NCBI RefSeq assembly: GCF_032452875.1
Contig: NC_083883.1
Coordinates: 50,466,698 to 50,530,697, forward strand
Length of the DNA stretch: 64,000 bases
Origin: Bos javanicus
Taxonomy: Eukaryota > Chordata > Mammalia > Artiodactyla > Bovidae
Reading direction: 5' to 3'
Shown: positions 21,413-32,184 of the stretch, in pieces
How the letters are laid out: each line of letters opens with the position of its first letter
Position numbering within the stretch: the first letter of the stretch is position 1
Notes under the pieces: generated by a model
What the model saw: the letters and a program-made list of their open reading frames with translations, nothing else
The model's database searches: none
Told to the model about the DNA's origin: nothing
Program-made: the position numbers and the translations under genes

Positions 21413-23690
21413 TGCAAAACTAAGGACACGCAGCCAGTACACCAGTTATTCTAAAACCCTCACCTGTGTTCAAGGGGAAAGGTGAATGTCTGCAGGGGGC
21501 GCTGAGCCCCAGGACCTGGCGTGTCTTGAGCCCCTTCAGTGAACCCAGCCCCCGACAGTCTCGCTGGGGTCCAGACCCCGCATGGACAGAGCAGCAGGGC
21601 CCCAGGGGAGCCCAACATCTCTGGCTGCATGATGCCAGCTACACGTGCACTCAGGAGAGCCCTGCACCTCACATGCTGTGGTTTTTATTCCTGAGTCCTA
21701 AGAACTGCAAGTGAAATGCATTCAGTGCCTGGTCAGAGACAGTGGGAGGGGGGACCTGCGATGCACAGACCCCAGTGGCTCAGACTCCCTGCAGCCAGGC
21801 CCTGTGGACACAAGCTTACCATGGGATCTACAAAAAGAGTCCCAGTAGAACCTGCTCTGAAGGAAACTGTGAGCCAGATTCTCCAGGGTTGGAGCACTTC
21901 TTGGGCACCAGCTATCTTTGGAAGTCTCCAGAAGCTGCCATCCTTCTGCAGCCCGACCTGTGTTCTGATCTGGGCATCCCTGTTAGGAGGGCTGCCCCTG
22001 AAAGAGTGAACAGACAAGTGGAGGGCCCCTTCATGGGAAGTGGTCTCATGGGCAGGACCCAGGAGGTGCCTGGTCCAGCCCATCCCACCCGTCCCACCTT
22101 GTCCAGCTTGTGGACAAGGAGCTAAAGCTGGAGCGTGTGTATAGGGGGCAGAGGAGAGGAGACCCCAGGCCTCCCAAGGATGGTGGCAGGGCCACTTCCT
22201 CAGGTCCGAGGGGCAGACCCAGGCCAAGGTGAAGCCAGGGTCACTTGGCCTCTGAGGCAGGAACACACTTTCCCTGCCACCCCGGTCTACCTCCAACTGA
22301 CCGTAATGGATGGCCTGGCCTCACCCCAGAACCAGAGCTGAGAGATGCAGCCCAGGATCCATGTGGTCCCGGCGGCCAGTCCCACCTGCTGGCCTCGTCT
22401 GCAGTCAGTTCAATGCATAGTAAGTTGATTTACAGCCACGGGCAGCTCTGAGGCCAAGCCTTTCTGGCGGCAGGGCTGATTCTGGCCCTGTCCCGGGCTG
22501 GCTGCAGGACCTGGGTGAACACAGCCTCCTGGTGGGCGGGATACCCCACGGCTACTGCCTTGTCATTCTTGGATTTGGTCGACAGTGACTTGAGAGTGAA
22601 TTTCTTACCCCAAATTTCTACCGGTCACTGTTCTCTGAGGCCAGTTTGCCATCGGGGAGTCCCTGCTAGCTGGCACCTCTGAGGTCTGTGGCAACAGCAG
22701 AAGAGCCCCACACTGGGTGGGGCTTAGCTGCAGGGGCCGTCTCCACAACCTGGGGGGTCTCTCAACCCCTCCCTCTCGGGTGTCCGGCATGGGTGGGGTG
22801 GGCTTTTGATTTTGATCTTGAGACTTCCAGGACCTCAAAAGGACTTGGCTGCCCAGACACGCCCCTTAAAATTAGAAGGATTCCCTTGCATTGGCGGGGC
22901 TGGCTGGGCAGGCAGCCAGGCCACGCCATTATCCTCCCACATCTATCAGGCCCTCCACCTATGGCCAGCTGATCCACTCCCCTGCAATTGAAAGCTGTAC
23001 CTGTGTGTATCTGTTCCCCCTGGAAGAGTGAAAAACACACCCAAGAACCCTATGTCTGAAAGCCCATCTCCAAAGAATCTAGCAGAGTTGGTGGGCCAGG
23101 ACACAGGGATGGGAGCCTTTGCTGGGTGACAGGGGTCTCTGCATCCTCCAGGCAGAGGGCCTGTGCACCTCTGGAGGAGGCCCAGGTAGCCAGTGGTTTC
23201 CCCCAGCAGGAGGCAAAAACCCCACCCAGAACCCCACCCACCTTCAGAACCAGGCTGACCCCAGAGATGGAAGCAGAGCAGTTGGGATTGGACGTGGAGG
23301 GTGGGTCTCAACGTCTTCCTGAGGTCCAGGATGTGGGGTCCGGGCTGGGGGCCTGACCCAAGGCATCGCTGATGGTCCCATACCTTCTGTATTCTGGGAA
23401 TATAAGAGTATCCCAGTGGACTCTTGGGCTGGGCTGGGAGAGGAAGGCCAACCTTGGAGGATGCTCCAGTGCCCAAGCCCTCTCCCCACCCTGTTTGTCA
23501 TCACTGGGAGGATGAGAGCTGTGGAGGCCATGGATTTTTCTTTATGAAGGGACAGACTTTCTCTGACCTGCCCCAGGTAGTCAGGGCCACGGGGCTGCCT
23601 GCTGGCCAGGGCTGTCCCCCACAAGCCATGCATGCCCAGCTGGGCTCCCTCATCTCCAGGGCCCGCCTTGCACAGCTGGGTGTCCTGTCC
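21413..23690. other. GC-rich unique DNA
   Basis: No repeat, exon or RNA gene recognised. A CTCF-like core CTGCAGGGGGCGCT lies at about 21489-21502. The 187-residue minus-strand frame at 21733-22296 and similar frames lack domains. Confidence 0.45.
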
Positions 23691-23910
23691 TCTGAGGCCC
23701 CATCTAATGGTTCTCCTTTAAACGCACGTGTTAATTATCTTGCCACTGCTGTAATTTCTCCCCGTGGTCCATTAATTAAGGGGTCACGATCTGAGAGCAT
23801 GTTTACCCAATAAGCTTTCTTTTTTAATTATCCTAATTGCTTGGAGACTGACAAAGACTCTCCTCTTCCCCTTCGCCGGTGGATTAGCGGGTGACAAACG
23901 CATGGGCAAA
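23691..23910. promoter_or_regulatory. Candidate homeodomain-rich enhancer element
   Basis: Four TAATT-type cores in about 130 bp: GTTAATTATC (23730), CCATTAATTAAG (23769), TTTAATTATCC (23824) and CTAATTGC (about 23833). There is also a CACGTG E-box at 23725-23730 and GGATTAGCGG near 23881. No repeat. The density of homeodomain words is the basis for the call. Confidence 0.48.
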
Positions 23911-24124
23911 CGTGCACCCCACCCACACTGGCCGAGGGACTGGGCCTGCACCCACAGTGTGGCTGGGGCTCGGGTGGCCCCACTCAAGCCCCAGGGCAGC
24001 CAGGCTCGTAGCCGGGGCCTGCTCACCAGGCAGTCACACGGGTGTGAGAATGGGATCCACACTGGTCACAGCTGGAGGGCCCAGGCTAGCAGGGGTGTGG
24101 GTGCCTGCTGGCCGCATCCTAGGG
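23911..24124. other. GC-rich unique DNA
   Basis: Nothing recognised. Confidence 0.4.
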
Positions 24125-24270
24125 TCAGGGCCTGTCAGCTTGTTCTCATGAATGTTGTCTGTAAGCTGCAGCCAAACCTGACCCCGATATAAGCAGCACC
24201 TGAAATGACAGCTTGGCCTCCTTATATAACTTGCTTAAAACCAGCATCAAGGCCCTTCATTCTATGAGTG
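24125..24270. promoter_or_regulatory. Possible short noncoding element
   Basis: CGATATAAGCAGCACCTG and CTCCTTATATAACTTGC lie in a repeat-free AT-richer block. The latter resembles but does not match a CArG box. Weak call. Confidence 0.27.
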
Positions 24271-24306
24271 AGTGGGGCTTCCTGTGGGCCAGGCTGGGCC
24301 TCATCT

Positions 24307-24384
24307 CAGTGATGGAGGGGTTGGTACCCTGCTCTGTCCCCTCCTCACTGATGGAGGGACTGGTATCTTGCTCTGCTCCATCTA
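24307..24384. repeat. Two-copy 39-bp tandem duplication
   Basis: GATGGAGGG at 24311 and again at 24350 mark two diverged units sharing TTGGTA/TGGTAT and GCTCTG words. Confidence 0.6.
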
Positions 24385-24619
24385 CAGAAGTAGGAAGAGG
24401 AGCTCCAATCACTCAGGGGTCAGTGGAGCAGCCTTTCAGCCACTCGGTGGGGCCCATTCTCATTTCGAGCTGCTGTGAGTGTAGACACTGGAATGTTAAA
24501 TGGGGCAGCTGCTGGCGAGGCCATCTGGTGGTTCCCCTCAAAGTTACCCAGAGTCACCACAGGACAACAGGTCCAGGCCAGGTATTTAGCCGAGAGAGTG
24601 GAAACTGGGAGCTCAAACC

Positions 24620-25072
24620 CTGGACCCTGGAGTATGCAGATTCACCGCAGCCCTAATCTCAAGAGCAAAGATGGAGCCCAACTCAGACACCCATCCATGG
24701 ACGAATGGATAAAGACGTGGTGGTCCATCCACTCAGTGGACTCTTACTCAGCCACAAAAAGGAACAAAGGACTGACACAGGCTGTGACGTGGGTGAACCT
24801 CAGAAACACAGCACTGTGTGAAAACCTTCAGACACAAAGGCCACAGCTGTGACTCCATATATACGAAGCCTCTGGAGCAAGCAGACTGTAGATGGAGACA
24901 GAGGCAGGCTCATCTTGGGGGAGTGGGGGTGGGTGTGTGGGAGTGGCTGCTGGGGGGACAGGGTCTTCTTGAGGCTAAAATGCCCGGAACTAGTTAGGGA
25001 TTGTACCTGCACAGCTTCACACAGGTACTCAATGCCACGAAATTGTTCACTTCAAAAGAATTGATTTGTATG
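24620..25072 (+). mobile_element. Ancient L1 (L1M-type) 3' end
   Basis: The word order follows the 3' end of old mammalian L1 elements: CATCCATGGACGAATGGATA, TACTCAGCCACAAAAAGGAA, GGGTGAACCTCAGAAACAC, and finally CAATGCCACGAAATTGTTCA and CTTCAAAAGAATTG. Sense orientation, heavily diverged, no open frame left. Confidence 0.8.
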
Positions 25073-25284
25073 TGCTGCAGAGAAGAGGAGATGGCAGCCC
25101 CTGCCTGTCCACTCTTTCGCTCCATTCATAGGGGCTGCCCAGCTCCCGGGGTGGGGGGATGAGTGACCCTCGTGAGTGGAGGGACCAGGGCACCAGGGGT
25201 CCATGCACTTGCTCTGTGATAGATGCAGCCAGGGTTGGGCTGGGGGGGGTGCTGGCGTCCTCTCCGGGCATCCCGCTGTGCCGG
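25073..25284. other. Unique noncoding DNA
   Basis: Nothing recognised. Confidence 0.4.
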
Positions 25285-25560
25285 GCAAGCCCGCCTGTTC
25301 CCTGCAAGTTTACGTCTCTTTAATAAAGATTAAGATGTCAGGGGGCCAGCCTTGCACAAAATCCCACTTTTATTAACTTCTCATTACCAGCTGAAGGGCG
25401 AACCTATTTCTGAGCTTCTGAAGCGGCAAGAAGAAAATAGTTATTAAGTGTGCATTTATGACGACCGGAGCTTACAGCCATGCCTGCTGACTCAGCGAGC
25501 GGGCCTCGCGCCTTCCTGCCTGGACTTGAGACCGCAGTGACCTGGTAAAAAAAGTGACCA
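25285..25560. promoter_or_regulatory. Candidate conserved noncoding element
   Basis: CTTTAATAAAGATTAAGATG, CACTTTTATTAACTTCTCAT, GAAAATAGTTATTAAGTGTG and CATTTATGACGACCGGAGC form a repeat-free AT-rich block. It runs into a CpG-containing TGACTCAGCGAGCG segment (AP-1-like TGACTCA at about 25488). Confidence 0.43.
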
Positions 25561-27843
25561 CGTGGCCTGACCTGGGCTGGAGCCACTGGGCTGGAGATGC
25601 AGTGGGAGGAGGCCAGGGCTTGACCGGCTAAGCCGGATGGGCTCAGCCTGAGGGTGAGGTGATCAGAGAGCTGAGGGGCCCTGCCTGACTGGAAACGTGT
25701 CCTGGGGGCTGCAATGGACACCGAAGGCATGGTGCCTATACGGGACCGAAAGTCCCTCCAGCCCGAGTCACCCTCATCTCTCCAAAGCTACCTGAGCTCC
25801 CAGCCTCGTCCTCCCAGATGGACCCCATCATCTACCTTCTCTGGGCTGCCCCTGGGAAAGGCTTCAGAGTATGGCGTTACAAAGTCATTTCGGGGCCCCT
25901 AGACCAGAAAGTCAGTCCTGTTGACTTCACTCCTTCTGTCCAGAGTGACTCAGCACCCCTTTCCCAGGGCATCAGACAGGTCCCTCAAACCACAGGTCCC
26001 TGATGTCCCCACCCAAGGACAATGCTCTGTCCAGACCAGAGGTCACATCCAGAGGCCAGAGTCAGCTTGTCCCCGTCTTCCTGTCACCCTCAGTCCCAAG
26101 GCTCTCCCCACCTCTCCCTTCGCTTTCAGAACTCCAGGGCGGCCCAGGCTCCCTCAGAACCTGTCTGCCATACATGACCCGGAGGGTTGCCCCAGCCCCA
26201 GGGTTCTCCAGGCTCAGACGCCCTCTGGGGTGTCTCCAGTGCATCTCAGATGTAAGGTGCACCAAGTATCAAGTCAAACTCCCACCTCTACCTGCCCCCC
26301 ACCCAGGATCCCCCTGCAGATGCCCCTGCAGGGGTCCTAGGGCACCTCCTATCCATAAACTGATGCTTCTCCCTCCAAAATGCCCTAAACACGTCACTTC
26401 TGTCACCTCCCTGCTCCCTCCCTTTTTCCAGCTGCCTATACCTTTGACTACCTGAAGGCCCTGCCCCTTGGAGCATCCACTGCTCAGGATCCCCAGCCTA
26501 GTCTGTGGTCCTTTTGTTAAAACATCCTGAGCAGAACGAGACAGATGGACGGGGCCTCCATGGGAAGGGGCCTGACAGTCACAACGGCCGGCTCAGAGCC
26601 CAACTTGGGTACTGCATGCGGTGTATCCTCAAAAAACACGTGAAGCAGGAACCAGCTCAGGGCCCAAGGGATGGGCGGCCTCATGGGAGCTTTGGGCAAG
26701 GTCCTCACCACTCTGTGCTTGGAACGTTGGTCTACAGTGGGGGCCTTCCACCCTGTGGGTGAAGCTGAGTGCAGGGATAACCCCAGGATGGAGCCGAGGC
26801 AGAGGAGACTCTGCCAGGTTGGTCCCCAGAGCCAGTGAATGAAGGAACGAATGTTGCTGTCCCACCAGCCTCCGCCATGTGACCAGCGGTCAATCTTCCA
26901 GAGGGTGTTAAGGACTTCTCCGTGTTTCTTATTTACACTATTTAAGGAGCTGTTTCCCTCAGTGTCAGTCTCACCCAGGCAGGCTCTCTGCAGAGTGAAG
27001 CATGAGGCTGGCCAGGAAAAGGCTGCTGTGCCTAGAGGGGCCATGAATGAGTCTTCAGGGAGTCACAGTGGGACACAGGGAGGGACGAACTGTGGGTGGC
27101 TCTTTGTCTGGGTTTTCTGGGGGCTTTGTTGGTAGGGGCCGGGCCCCGGCCCAGTGGCCAGCAGTGGCCTTGCTCTGAGCCTGCAGCCGGCAGGTGCCCA
27201 GGGCGGTGGGAGCAGCTTTCCCACCACCCGACAGGTGGTCCCGTCTGGCCTGGATGCCCCACAGGAGAGCAGCGTTCCCTACATATTTGGGATTGTCCCG
27301 GAATTCCGGGCTGCGCTTCACTTTCCCACACCTGGGGCAAGGCCACAGCAGAGCTGGGGGAGAGGGGAGACCGGGCCTCAGGGCAATCAGATCCTCAGGC
27401 TGTCATGCTGGGCCTGGTCAGCCAAGCATGTTCTCAGAATGGCCTTCGAAGCCCTGGGCCTCTGGTGCAGCTGGAACCCAGGCAGATGCTGCTCCGGCAG
27501 CAACATGTCCTGGGGGAGCATGAGGAGCACGTCCATGGGAGTGCAGGGGACGCACTTGGAGGCAGAGGGGGGCCAGGCCCTGAGGGGACGCTCAGGTGTG
27601 TGCTGACCACATTGGAGCAGAGGCCGCGCCCAGAGGAGCCACCGTTTGGGCAGGCCCTCGGCCCGGGAGCACTCCTGCTGCAGACGGACTTTTCCGTGTG
27701 CGGGCAGGCGGGCCCCCGGGGACAGTGCAGAGGGTGGACAGCTTCCAGCCCGTTCCATGCCTGGCAGCACCTCGGAGGGTGTGGACCAACTCAGAGCTGC
27801 CATGGATGGAGGACCCAGGCCAGAGGGCACTCCTGTTGTCTGT
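25561..27843. other. GC-rich unique DNA, no supported gene
   Basis: Includes the longest non-repeat frames of the window (263 residues at 27096-27887 on the plus strand, 175 residues at 26517-27044 on the minus strand). Their composition is low-information, several frames overlap on both strands, and no domain is visible. I see no interspersed repeat. Confidence 0.5.
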
Positions 27844-27864
27844 TGTTATTATTATTATTATTAC
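27844..27864. repeat. (ATT)n microsatellite
   Basis: About six ATT units (GTTATTATTATTATTATTAC) shortly before the BovB insertion. Confidence 0.9.
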
Positions 27865-27896
27865 TGGTGTCACCCTGTTCATTTTAGGGCTTCCCT

Positions 27897-30038
27897 ACAC
27901 TACTTCCTTATTGCCAAATTCAGACTTAAATTGAAGAAAGTAGGGAAAACCACTAGACCATTCAGGTATGACCTAAATCAAATGCCTTATGTTTATACAG
28001 TGGAAGTGAGAAATAGATTTAAGGGACTAGATCTGATAGACAGAACACCTGATGAACTATGGACGGAGGTTCATGACATTGTATAGGAGACAGGGATCAA
28101 GACCATTCCCATGGAAAAGAAAGGCAAAAAAGCAAAATGGCTGTCTGAGGAAGCCTTACAAATATCTGTGAAAAGAACAGAAGCAAAAAGCAAAGGAGAA
28201 AAGGAAAGATACTCCCATTTGAATTCAGAGTACCAAAGAATAGCAAGGAGAGATAAGAAAGCCTTTGACAGAGATCAGTGCAAAGAAATAGAGGAACGGA
28301 ATGGGAAAGACTAGAGATCTTTTCAAGAAAATTAGAGATACCAAGGGAACATTTGATGCAAAGATTAACTTGATAAAGGACAGAAATGGTAGGGACCTAA
28401 CAGCAGCAGAAGATATTAAGAAGAGATGGCAAGAATACACAGAAGAACTGTACAAAAAAGAGCTTCACGACCAAGATAATCACGATGGTGTGATCACTCA
28501 CCTAGAGCCAGACATCCTGGAATGTGAAGTCAAGTGGGCCTTAGAAAGTATCGCTATGAACAAAGCTAGTGGAGGTGATGGAATTCCAGTGGAGCTATTT
28601 CAAATCCTGAAAGATGATGCTGTGAAAGTGCTGCACTCAATATGCCAGCAAATTTGGAAAAGTCAGCAGTGGCCACAGGACTGGAAAAGGTCAGTTTTCA
28701 TTCCAATCTCAAAGAAAGGCAATGCCAAAGAATGCTCAAACTACCACATCATTGCATTCATCTCACACGCTAGTAAAGTAATGCTCAAAATTCTCCAAGC
28801 CCGGCTTCAGCAATATGTGAACCATGAACTTCCAGATGTTCAAGCTGGTTTTAGAAAAGGCAGAGGAACCAGAGATCAAATTGCCAACATCCGCTGGATC
28901 ATGGAAAAAGCAAGAGAGTTCCAGAAAAACATCTATTTCTGCTTTATTGACTATGCCAAAGCCTTTGACTGTGTGGATCACAATAAACTGTGGAAAATTC
29001 TGAAAGAGATGGGAATACCAGACCACCTGACCTGTCTCTTGAGAAACCTATATACAGGTCAGGAAGCAACAGTTAGAACTGGACATGGAACAACAGACTG
29101 GTCCCAAATAGGAAAAGGAGTACGTCAAGGCTGTATATTGTCACCCTGCTTATTTAACTTCTATGCAGAGTACATCATGAGAAATGCTGGGCTGGAAGAA
29201 CCACAAGCTGAAATCAAGATTGCCGGGAGAAATACCAATAACCTCAGATATGCAGATGATACCACCCTTATGGCAGAAAGTGAAGAGGAACTAAAAAGCC
29301 TCTTGATGAAAGTGAAAGAGGAGAGTGAAAAAGTTGGCTTAAAGCTCAACATTCAGAAAACGAAGATCATGGCATCTGGTCCCATCACTTCATAGGAAAT
29401 AGATGGAGAAACAGTGGAAACAGTGTCAGACTTTATTTTGGGGGGCTCCAAAATCACTGCAGATGGTGATTGCAGCCATGAAATTAAAAGACGCTTACTC
29501 CTTGGAAGGAAAGTTATGACCAACCTAGACAGCATATTAAAAAGCAGAGATATTACTTTGCCAGCAAATGTCCGTCTAGTCAAGGCTATGGTTTTTCCAG
29601 TGGTCATGTATGGATGTGAAAGTTGGACTGTGAAGAAAGCTGAGCACAGAAGAATTGATGCTTTTGAACTGTGGTGCTGGAGAAGACTCTTGCGAGTCCC
29701 TTGGCCTGCAAGGAGATCCAACCAGTCCATTCTGAAGGAGACCAGTCCTGGGTGTTCATTGCAAGGACTGATGCTGAAGCTGAAACTCCAATACTTTGGC
29801 CACCTCATGCAAAGAGTTGACTCATTGAAAAAGACCCTGATGCTGAGAGGGATTGGGGGCAGGAGGAGAAGGAGACGACAGATGAGATGGCTGGATGGCA
29901 TCACTGACTCGATGCACATGAATTTGGGTGAACTCCAGGAGTTGGTGATGGACAGGAAGGCCTGGCGTGCTATGATTCATGGGGTCGCAAAGAGTCGGAC
30001 ACTACTGAGCGACTGAACTGAACTGAACACTACTTCCT
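27897..30038 (+). mobile_element. BovB LINE (RTE clade), 5'-truncated, with target-site duplication
   Basis: The largest mobile element in the window, about 2.1 kb. It begins inside the coding region (TTATTGCCAAATTCAGAC) and runs through the reverse transcriptase to the 3' end (GGGTCGCAAAGAGTCGGACA, then repeated ACTGA units). ACACTACTTCCT occurs at 27897-27908 and 30027-30038, a perfect 12-bp target-site duplication. The 5' junction may share microhomology with the element, so its first base is uncertain by a few positions. The coding region carries nonsense and frameshift lesions, so it is not autonomous. Confidence 0.96.
27909..30016 (+). pseudogene. BovB ORF2 reverse transcriptase, broken
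   Basis: This is the polyprotein frame of the BovB insertion; the N-terminal endonuclease portion is lost to 5' truncation. The first segment ends at a TAG at 28084-28086. The same frame resumes and ends at 28312-28314, where a small deletion near 28291-28300 has shifted the frame. The longest intact piece is 28301-29395 (364 residues). It keeps the reverse transcriptase core: FIDYAKAFD (residues 215-223, motif A), GVRQGCILSP (273-282, motif B), YADD (317-320, DNA 29249-29260) and GLKLNIQKTKIM (346-357). It ends at a TAG (29393-29395) where the family has a tryptophan. The same frame then continues to 30016 with the conserved C-terminal ESWTVKKAE and CWRRLLRVPW segments. The catalytic aspartates are intact. 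The protein is interrupted, so no activity is expected. Confidence 0.93.
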
Positions 30039-30445
30039 CTACAAAGGGCACTCGTGTGGGCTTGGTGCTTGTCTCTGGGTTTTTGCAAGCTCTGCTCTTC
30101 TCATGATCCTTCGGCATGGAGGCCAGTTTTGGGGAGGGGGTGGCTTGGAGCAGCCCTGAGGGAGTGCAGGCACCTGGAGGCATCTGGGAAGCCCTGGCCC
30201 AGATTTCTGGGTCTCATCACCTCAGGCGCTCCGTGAGGGCCTCGCCAGACCGGCTCCTTCTGGCTCTGCTGGGAAGGGCCATCAGCTTATAAACGGGCAC
30301 TGACTGCTCCTCCCCCCAGCCCCTGTGCTCTGACAGAGGGAGGCCTGGGTCTTCAGGATCCAGGGAGCCCCCAAGTCAGCCACCACACTCATGGCGCAAG
30401 CAGACCCTTGTCTGTCAAGGAGCAGCACGTTTTATTACTGTAAGC
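30039..30445. other. Unique noncoding DNA
   Basis: Nothing recognised. Confidence 0.4.
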
Positions 30446-30560
30446 CCAGAGCTAGACAACTGGGGCTCAGGCCCTGGTTCTAACCTCTCAGCTGTGTGAC
30501 ACTGTGCGGGTTACTGACCCTCTTTGTGCCTCATTTACTCGCCTACAGAATGCACTCTGG
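30446..30560 (+). mobile_element. MIR SINE remnant
   Basis: AGAGCTAGACAACTGGGGCT, GGTTCTAACCTCTCAGCTGT, GTGACACTGTGCGGGTTACT and TTTGTGCCTCATTTACTC follow the MIR core in sense orientation. Confidence 0.8.
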
Positions 30561-30814
30561 TTGATCTCACATGTTGGCCCCACAGCCAGCCTTTTGTAGC
30601 AGGTATAAGCACCCAGGCTCACTTAGTTCTGCCTTCCCCCAGAAAACCCCCTGCATGGGAGCCTTCAGTTTAGCTTCAGACAGCTTGGAGCAGAAAGGGG
30701 ATGGAGAGGTGGACACCCTTGTCCTCCTGTCGCCTTGTGGCCCAGAACCGCAGCCCAACAAGCTCCCTTTTTAAAATGTTTTTCTTTGCATTTTATTTAT
30801 TTACTTATTTCTTT
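30561..30814. other. Unique noncoding DNA
   Basis: Nothing recognised. It ends in a T-rich TTTATTTATTTACTTATTTC segment just before the SINE. Confidence 0.4.
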
Positions 30815-31020
30815 TGGGCTTTCTTTGTGGCTCAGACAGTAAAGAATCTGCCTACAATGCAGGAGACCTGGGTTCGATCCCTCAGTCAGGAGGATCCCCT
30901 GGAGAAAGGAATGGCAACCCACCCCAGTATTCTTGCCTGGAGAATCCCATGGACAGAGGAGCCTGGTGAGCTACAGTCCATGGGGTCGCAAAGAGTTGGA
31001 TACAACTGAGCAACTACACT
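30815..31020 (+). mobile_element. Bov-tA SINE
   Basis: Full-length sense element. The tRNA-derived head is GGGCTTTCTTTGTGGCTCAG, AGAATCTGCCTACAATGCAG and B-box GGTTCGATCCC. The body is GTATTCTTGCCTGGAGAATC and the BovB-like tail is GGGTCGCAAAGAGTTGGATA. Confidence 0.95.
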
Positions 31021-31023
31021 TTC

Positions 31024-31128
31024 TGAGTTGTGTGGTGTGCAGGATCGTAGTTTCCCAACCAGGGATGGAACCCATGCCCCCTGCACTGGAAACACAGTCT
31101 TAATCACTGGACTGCCTGGGAAGGCCCC
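31024..31128 (-). mobile_element. CHR-type SINE, antisense
   Basis: Reverse complement of a CHR SINE: GATCGTAGTTTCCCAACCAG, GGATGGAACCCATGCCCCCT, GCACTGGAAACACAGTCTTA and CACTGGACTGCCTGGGAAGG. It lies directly against the sense Bov-tA, so the pair forms a short inverted arrangement of related tRNA-derived heads. Confidence 0.87.
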
Positions 31129-31524
31129 CGACAAACTCCCTCTGACCAAGAAGCCAAGCAGCCGTGGTCCAGGCCCACCATGAGCTGAACAAGCCTGCCC
31201 TGCAGGGACAGTTCTGAGCAGGGGACAGAGCAGCCGTGTAGGAAACACAGGTCCCCCAGACTCTACCTCGTCCAACAGGCCGACCAGGATGTCAGAGCCC
31301 CAGCCTCAGCATGTCACCTGCAGGGGCAGGCATGTCACCTGGGAGTCTGGCTCCAGGGGCGCCTGAGCTGGTCCCCCCCACCCCCCCCGAGGGCCCGGCT
31401 GGGTGGGGAGTGTGGGTGGGCGGGCGCCGTCCTGCGTGCCGACCCCGCCCGGCCAGCACTCAATACCCCGCGCTCCAGGCCCTGTTTACCAGAGGGGGTG
31501 AGGGGCCTCTCACTGCTGAGTAAA
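31129..31524. other. GC-rich DNA with CpG-rich patch
   Basis: 31385-31470 is CpG-dense (GGCGGGCGCCGTCCTGCG, ACCCCGCCCGGCC). No exon or repeat is evident. Confidence 0.42.
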
Positions 31525-31840
31525 CAGACTTTGCAAAGGCCTCTGCTTTCTCACCCGTCCAGCTTTCCAAATGCACATTATGAATTGGCCGGCTTATCAG
31601 AAGGGCCGTCTGGCGGTTAAAAGATGTTTCCACGCATTGTGAGGCTGCATGGAAACCGAGTCATGTCAGCCTCAAGGACAAAGGAACTCAAGTGTTTGAG
31701 ACGCAAAAATATTTTGACCTGACTACATCATTTTTCAAAGGAAAAAAGTAATTCGCGGCTCACAATTCACTTGCTATCTCGCAGGAAGTCCTGTATTTCT
31801 TATTAACTCCCCAAGGCCTGCTTCTCTGGGTGAGAGGTCA
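31525..31840. promoter_or_regulatory. Candidate conserved noncoding element
   Basis: A 300-bp repeat-free block: ATGCACATTATGAATTGGCC, GGCGGTTAAAAGATGTTTCC, GACGCAAAAATATTTTGACC, CATTTTTCAAAGGAAAAAAG and TCTTATTAACTCCCC. AT-rich with preserved CpGs and no coding frame. Confidence 0.47.
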
Positions 31841-32030
31841 CCGCGGAGGGCCAGCGTGTGAGGGACATTTACGAGTTTTCTTTCCGTCGCTTCCTGTTGT
31901 TTTTTTCTTTTTGGGCTGCCTCTTGTTTGCAAGGGACTCAAAACCATGCTGCCCTGAGCCTTATCTGCAGGGTCCTCCCAGACCAGGCCCTTGAGCAGGG
32001 CACAGGGTGTCTGCTCTGCATTGCCAGGTC

Positions 32031-32094
32031 GGAAACCAAGGCCCCGAGAGGTTAAGTGATTTGCCCCAGGTCACGCCCAGAATGGCGGAGCCAG
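32031..32094 (-). mobile_element. MIR SINE remnant, antisense
   Basis: GGAAACCAAGGCCCCGAGAG and GTTAAGTGATTTGCCCCAGG followed by GTCACGCCCAGAATGGCGGA is the reverse-complement MIR core. Confidence 0.78.
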
Positions 32095-32184
32095 CGTGGG
32101 AGGTCCTGCGGTCCGGCTCCCTCTGTGGACGTCCTCCCCGGCTCTTTGGTTCCCTCGTGGGATGACGGTGTCTGGTGGGACCTC

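Noticed and set aside
24213..24240. CTCCTTATATAACTTGC as a TATA box or SRF CArG box
   Set aside because: Does not fit CC(A/T)6GG, and no transcript start or exon is supported nearby.
27096..27887. 263-residue plus-strand open frame
   Set aside because: GC-rich low-information composition, strong overlapping frames on the other strand, no domain, no splice or promoter context. Part of it is read through the ATT repeat.
30815..30880. tRNA-like A/B-box segment
   Set aside because: It is the tRNA-derived head of a Bov-tA SINE, not a tRNA gene. The same applies to the other SINE heads and to the MIR B box at about 43980.
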